From Elmis aenea (Eukaryota; Arthropoda; Insecta; Coleoptera; Elmidae), in the NCBI GenBank assembly GCA_947652605.1, contig OX393583.1, positions 13,681,222 through 13,745,221 of the forward strand: a stretch of 64,000 bases of DNA, read 5' to 3'. The notes under the pieces were generated by a model that was not told the DNA's origin, made no database searches, and saw only the letters and a program-made list of their open reading frames with translations. Positions 59,261 through 64,000 of the stretch are shown here, one piece after another. The position numbers and the translations under genes were made by a program. Every line of letters starts with the position of its first letter. Positions within the stretch are counted from its first letter, which is position 1.

Positions 59261-60637
59261 CAGGGTGCTCCAAATTCGATGGGATTAAGCGAAATTTATA
59301 CTTAAGATAAAGAAATGGTTAAATTATCAAAAATGTGCAGTTTTTTAAGACAAACTCAGAACCGTTTTCAGAAATATTCTATCATTTCCGGGTTTTGAGT
59401 TATTGAAAGTGTTTTTTTGTCATATTAATAATGTGCCATATCTTCGTTATTGATGTAAATATCGCAAATATTCATGGAGATTATTTTTAGACTGATTATA
59501 CTAAAAAAAAATAATTTGCGCACACCGTTAAAAAGTTATAACACAAACTTACCTTCTTTTAAATGGGAGCGATAGTTGACTATGACCTATTTAAATTCCT
59601 TATTTTTTTCTCATTCCAACTATACCAGGGTTGATGTATTTATTTTGAATAATACGCAAGTTACGAAGGTTTTAAGTTTTTTTTTTTTTTAAGAAAATCA
59701 ATTGGTCTGTTCCAACAGGGCTATTACAATCCCATAAACTATCAGGATTCTGCGCACTATCGATATAGCAGCGTGCCATTATAGTCTTTAATATCACGCT
59801 ATATCGATAGTGCGCAGAATCCTGGTAGTTTATTGGATTTTAATAGCCCTGTTGGAACAGACCTATAGTAGGCGGTGAAAACAAAAAAAAAAACAAGGTG
59901 TTAAACCTTTTAAAACTCATGTGGTACAGGTTACTACGGTTTTTTAATTTGTTGTTGAGAAAAACATTATAAATATTTGAACATAAAATAACAACAACAT
60001 AGTCGGAATCAGCAGTAATGTACCTAGTATATTGCTGTTTATCTTATGTTCAAAGTTTTTTGATGTTTATTTCAACAACAAATTGAAAAACCTTGGTAAG
60101 TTTTACCACATAAGTTTTATAAGGTTTAACACCTTGTTTTTTTTTGTTTTCACAGCCTACTATGATTTTCTCAAACAAAAAAAAACTAAAAAATCTTCAT
60201 AACTTGCGTATTATTCAAAATAAATACATCAACCCTTTTATATTTGGAATGAGAAAAAAATAAGGAATTTAAATAGGTCATAGCCAACTATCGCTCCTAT
60301 TTAAAAAAAGGCAAGTTTGTGTCATAACTTTTTAACGGCGAGCGCAAAAACTTTCTCTGTAGTATAATCGAATTAAACATAAAAATATCTAAAAATAATC
60401 TTCATATATATTTTTGATACTTACAACAATAACGGAGATAAGTATGACACATTATTAATATGACCAAAAAAAAAAAAACACCTTTTATTTAATAACTCGA
60501 AAATTGAAAATAGAATATTTTTGAAAACGGTTCTGAGTTTGTCTCAAAAAACTGCACATTTTTGGTAATTTAACCGTTTCTCTATCTTAAATATTAACCG
60601 AGATACCCATGCAATCCCATTGAATTGGACCACTCTG
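59261..60637. mobile_element. Palindromic CAGGGTGGTCC element, copy 3
   Basis: CAGGGTGCTCCAAATTCGAT at left is mirrored by ...AATTGGACCACTCTG-TA at right; same family as 12046-13231 and 20758-22325. The left arm is interrupted by a MITE (59704-59863). Confidence 0.9.
59704..59863. mobile_element. MITE with GGTCTGTTCCAACA termini, copy 2
   Basis: GGTCTGTTCCAACAGGGC is mirrored by GCCCTGTTGGAACAGACC. It splits the AAATCATAGTAGGC phrase that is intact in sister copies of the host palindrome, fixing the insertion site. Confidence 0.88.
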
Positions 60638-62972
60638 TACAGTTAAAAAAAAATTAAATGACCGATCGCGTTTCCAAAATATTCTTGGCCGATTTGAAAT
60701 TTTAGAAAATATAAGTAAAAGCTAAAAAAATGGTTTAACAAAATTAATTTTTTTTTAAACATTTCAAGTTAAAAATTAAAGAAAATTTAATAAGCTATTA
60801 CTTTCTTCAGGTCTTTTAATTTTTGCTACAGAATGCGCGTAAAGCATTAATGGTTTCTTTTAACATCTATTAAATTTTTAATAATCATGTTATTTTACTG
60901 AGAACGTGAAAACCAATACCTTTTTTTTTATAACTTTACCACTTACGATACGCCGGCACTATAGTTGTATTCAAACGTTTATTTACTATTTATTTTATAT
61001 ATACTTTAACTATCGCCTGGAAAACATTTGAAAATATATCATAAACACAAATACGACCGTTCGACTGCTCGCACGCCAAAGCATAAAAATGTTTATTTAC
61101 GGAAGTTAACCCTATAACCAAGAATTTAGTAAAAAAAAATTAATTAAGTGTTCGTTTATGTCTCGAAATATTAATGCAAGATTTAAAATCAGCTCAAAAT
61201 TATGCACATTTTTGCTTACTTTGTTGACTACGTCTTATGCGTTAAAGTATTCCATTTAGAGTTGTTTCTGAATTCGACTCCATATAATAACATTGTTTTG
61301 TAAACTTAGGGGTTGTGTAAAAAAAAAAGAAAGATGAAAATAAGGTAACTATAAGCAAAATTTGGGTAAAATGCATTAGCAATCCATGAAGGAAGCAGTT
61401 ATTCGGTTAGACAGAAAACTGAATTAGTTAATTTTTACCAATAATTCTATGCCAGGAATTGGTTCTGCTGTAGCTCATATCCAGTTATTTTTGTTCACAA
61501 TTATGTATGTATACTCATTTAAGTACCTTGACAACTCCTAGAAAAGTCCAGGGAGGACTCGTATAGTATATTTTTAGTAAAATAGAACTAGAAAGTACGC
61601 GAAACGGTAGGAGCGCTACCTGTCGTGGTCGTTAAAAAATTGAGTGTTCCTGCTTATTCAATAGGTGGCGCAGGAGCAGCTAAACTTTTGCACTATAATA
61701 AAGTTTGTTTTTAAATATTTATAGAAGCTTGGCGGTAGTGGGTCACAACTGAGAGTTCAAGGGCCACCTATGGCCCCAGGAACATTATTTGAAAAGCCAT
61801 GAGCTTACCTCTTACAAGAAATCACTTGGCACCTCCACCCTAACGCAAGCAATAATACTGATATGATTAGCACCCTAGAAACAGGTACAATAATTACATG
61901 TTATACTTTCTAAATTTTTTCTTCATAAGAATATTAAAACGGAATCTTTCGCCATCAAGATACGTGAAAATAGCCAAGCACCTGAGAAAGACTGATTTCA
62001 AACAATCAAAAAAATATAGTTGGACGAAATATTGAGTACCGGTGTACGCCCGTCCTATTTCGCCATATAACTGAATGAAGCTTACTGATGCCCGACAGTA
62101 AAGGACAGTCTACATCGTAGTAAAGGGAGAATGAAACCGATAAAGGCGAGTGGGGTTTAGACCACACCCAGAGGCGGGCTTAGAGAGAGAAACGAGAACA
62201 TAATCCATCTCAGTTTAGTTGCGGACTTCTAAGGAAACGCAGAGCTACGATCAGTGCAGTTAAGGCTTCTTGGCGATTGAGGCCATCTTGATCAAGCTGC
62301 AAAAAGTTCGTGAAGAGAAAACAAAAGCAGGTATTGAGTACCAGTAAAAAAAAAACTTGTACAGCTTAACTAATTTTTTACGTTCATGTAACCAAAAATG
62401 TTTCAATAAAAAAAAATTGCTCCAGGCTTCCAGCACAACAAAAATTTCCATGTCTCAATATTTTTAACGTGCTTGTTTGTTTATAGTATTTGTAGACAAT
62501 TGCGTTATTAATTTCAATTTAAATGCCAGTTCGTATTTTGTTTCCGACGTTAATAACGGCTCACGTCAAAGAATAAAAAGAAGAATAACAAAAGATGCGT
62601 TTCACAAAACAGTACCTGTAATTCAGAATTTTAACATGGCCTACTTCTGTGCCTAATAAAAAATACAACTCGCACCAAACAATGCACACAGAAAATCTAA
62701 TTAAAAAATCCCTAAATTAAATATAGTAAAAAACATTTTACACCGAAACACCCTCAATATATTTTGAGGAGAATTCTTCTTTCGCTGTCTTAAAAAGTTT
62801 ATGAGCAGTGCCGTACCGTAACAATGCTACAAACGTGACACTCGAACAACTCAGATTGTACAGTTCTTTATTGACTTTGTCGTCCGATGTAGGTATTCGA
62901 CTGTTATTATTATTATATGTAAACATTTGTTTTAAGTTGTACCAACAACTCAACATACACTGCTTAAAAGAA
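60638..62972. other. Spacer, no feature seen
   Basis: No gene, RNA or repeat recognised. The region 61620-62250 is slightly richer in G+C, but its frames are short and unremarkable. Confidence 0.45.
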
Positions 62973-63745
62973 TTAAGGGATACCTATAAGTTTGCAATGA
63001 ACATCCAATTGCAGTGCTCAAAACAATTAAGGGATATCTATAAGTTTGCAATGAACATCCAATTACAGTGGTCAAAACAATTAAGGGATATCTATAAGTT
63101 TGCAATGAACATCCAATTGCAGTGCTCAAAACAATTAAGGGATATCTAAAAGTTTGCAATGAACATCCAATTACAATGGTCAAAACAATTAAGGGATATC
63201 TATAAGTTTGCAATGAACATCCAATTACAGTGGTCAAAACAATTAAGGGATATCTATAAGTTTGCATGAACATCCAATTGCAGTGCTCAAAACAATTAAG
63301 GGATATCTAAAAGTTTGCAATAAACATCCAATTACAGTGGTCAAAACAATTAAGGGATATCTATAAGTTTGCAATGAACATCCAATTACAGTGGTCAAAA
63401 CAATTAAGGGATATCTATAAGTTTGCAATGAACATCCAATTGCAGTGCTCAAAACAATTAAGGGATATCTAAAAGTTTGCAATGAACATCCAATTACAGT
63501 GGTCAAAACAATTAAGGGATATCTATAAGTTTGCAATGAACATCCAATTACAGTGGTCAAAACAATTAAGGAATATCTATAAGTTTGCAATGAACATCCA
63601 ATTGCAGTGCTCAAAACAATTAAGGGATATCTATAAGTTTGCAATGAACATCCAATTACAGTGGTCAAAACAATTAAGGAATATCTAAAAGTTTGCAATG
63701 AACATCCAATTACAGTGGTCAAAACAATTAAGGGATATCTACAAG
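62973..63745. repeat. 54-bp tandem array, 15 copies
   Basis: TTAAGGGATATCTATAAGTT, TGCAATGAACATCCAATT and an A/GCAGTGG/CTC variant block repeat every 54 bp from 62977 to 63732, with one 1-base deletion near 63266. Because 54 is a multiple of 3, both strands stay open over most of the array and give 18-residue repeat peptides. A degraded unit appears at 63814-63860. Non-coding satellite is the simplest reading. Confidence 0.95.
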
Positions 63746-64000
63746 CAATAAACATTTAACATATCATATAACTATATTTGTAACAAATAAAAACTAAGTT
63801 TAAACGAAAAGTCTACAAGTTTGCAATGAACATCAAAAATATCCCTTAAATGTTTTGACCAGTATTGAGTATAAAACATAAATGACAGTCATTATCCTTG
63901 AAAATAATATTTCTTTCCTAAAAAAAAATAACATTCTTGCAGTAAAAACTTTTATTTGGCAAATACAGACAAAAGTTGATAATGATGTTTAAAAAAAAAG
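63746..64000. other. Array flank
   Basis: Contains one partial, rearranged unit of the 54-bp repeat at 63814-63860; otherwise AT-rich and featureless. Confidence 0.5.

Noticed and set aside
62973..63745. CRISPR-like array
   Set aside because: The units are contiguous and nearly identical over their full 54 bp with no unique spacers, and the DNA is eukaryotic.
62808..63755. Repeat proteins on both strands (QLRDIYKFAMNIQLQ and CSLQTYRYPLIVLTT)
   Set aside because: Both strands are open only because the satellite period is 54 bp. No start context, domain or conserved flanks.

Overview
This window looks like AT-rich nuclear DNA from an insect, possibly a beetle. The reasons are spliced protein-coding exons with canonical GT/AG borders separated by multi-kilobase introns, no bacterial-style operons, and a heavy load of insect-type transposons: hAT, Helitron, Tc1/mariner-like, PIF/Harbinger-like MITEs, and RTE-like and Jockey-like LINEs. 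The order is inferred from the general style of the repeats and could not be tested.

The one convincing host gene is on the minus strand: an orthologue of the nuclear-receptor corepressor NCoR/SMRT (SMRTER, Smr in flies). Four consecutive coding exons were recovered at 28242-27888, 25507-24879, 16259-15201 and 5656-5541. Their splice phases agree at every junction (0, 2, 2). Together they give about 719 codons covering an N-terminal region, a coiled coil of the GPS2/TBL1-interacting type, the HDAC3-activating region with the first SANT domain, a Ser/Thr/Asn-rich linker and a basic/acidic exon. Exons further upstream (right) and downstream (left, expected to hold the second SANT domain) are not in view. 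The introns are 2.4, 8.6 and 9.5 kb, plus one that leaves the left edge and one that extends right from 28243.

The rest is a dense, nested repeat landscape. The dominant family is long near-perfect palindromes of 0.5-2.1 kb bounded by TA-CAGGGTG...CACCCTG-TA. At least twelve occur here, at least eight of them inside Smr introns. Three carry degraded pieces of a Tc1/mariner-superfamily (DUF4817/DDE_3-type) transposase in the unpaired centre: an N-terminal helix-turn-helix in one and C-termini in two. This suggests each palindrome is an inverted duplication of one end of an autonomous parent. Eight hAT-type elements have perfect or near-perfect 8-bp target duplications, and a ninth is a 5'-truncated copy. 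There are also three Helitron-like elements ending in hairpin plus CTAG (one degraded), several TTA/TAA-flanked MITEs, one near-intact RTE-like reverse transcriptase fragment and one frameshifted Jockey-like element.

Layout: 1-5.5 kb, Smr intron with two palindromes and a hAT; 5.5-15.2 kb, intron with a 5-kb nested inverted repeat; 15.2-16.3 kb, SANT exon; 16.3-24.9 kb, intron with palindromes; 24.9-28.2 kb, two exons and a MITE cluster; 28.3-34.2 kb, LINEs and a hAT; 35-38 kb, GC-rich MITE nest and a hAT; 38.7-44.3 kb, two transposase-bearing palindromes; 45-48.8 kb, a 143-bp satellite array inside a TIR-bounded element; 49.1-50.5 kb, an expanded hAT subterminal repeat; 50.5-62.9 kb, mostly featureless DNA with scattered elements; 63-63.7 kb, a 54-bp tandem array.
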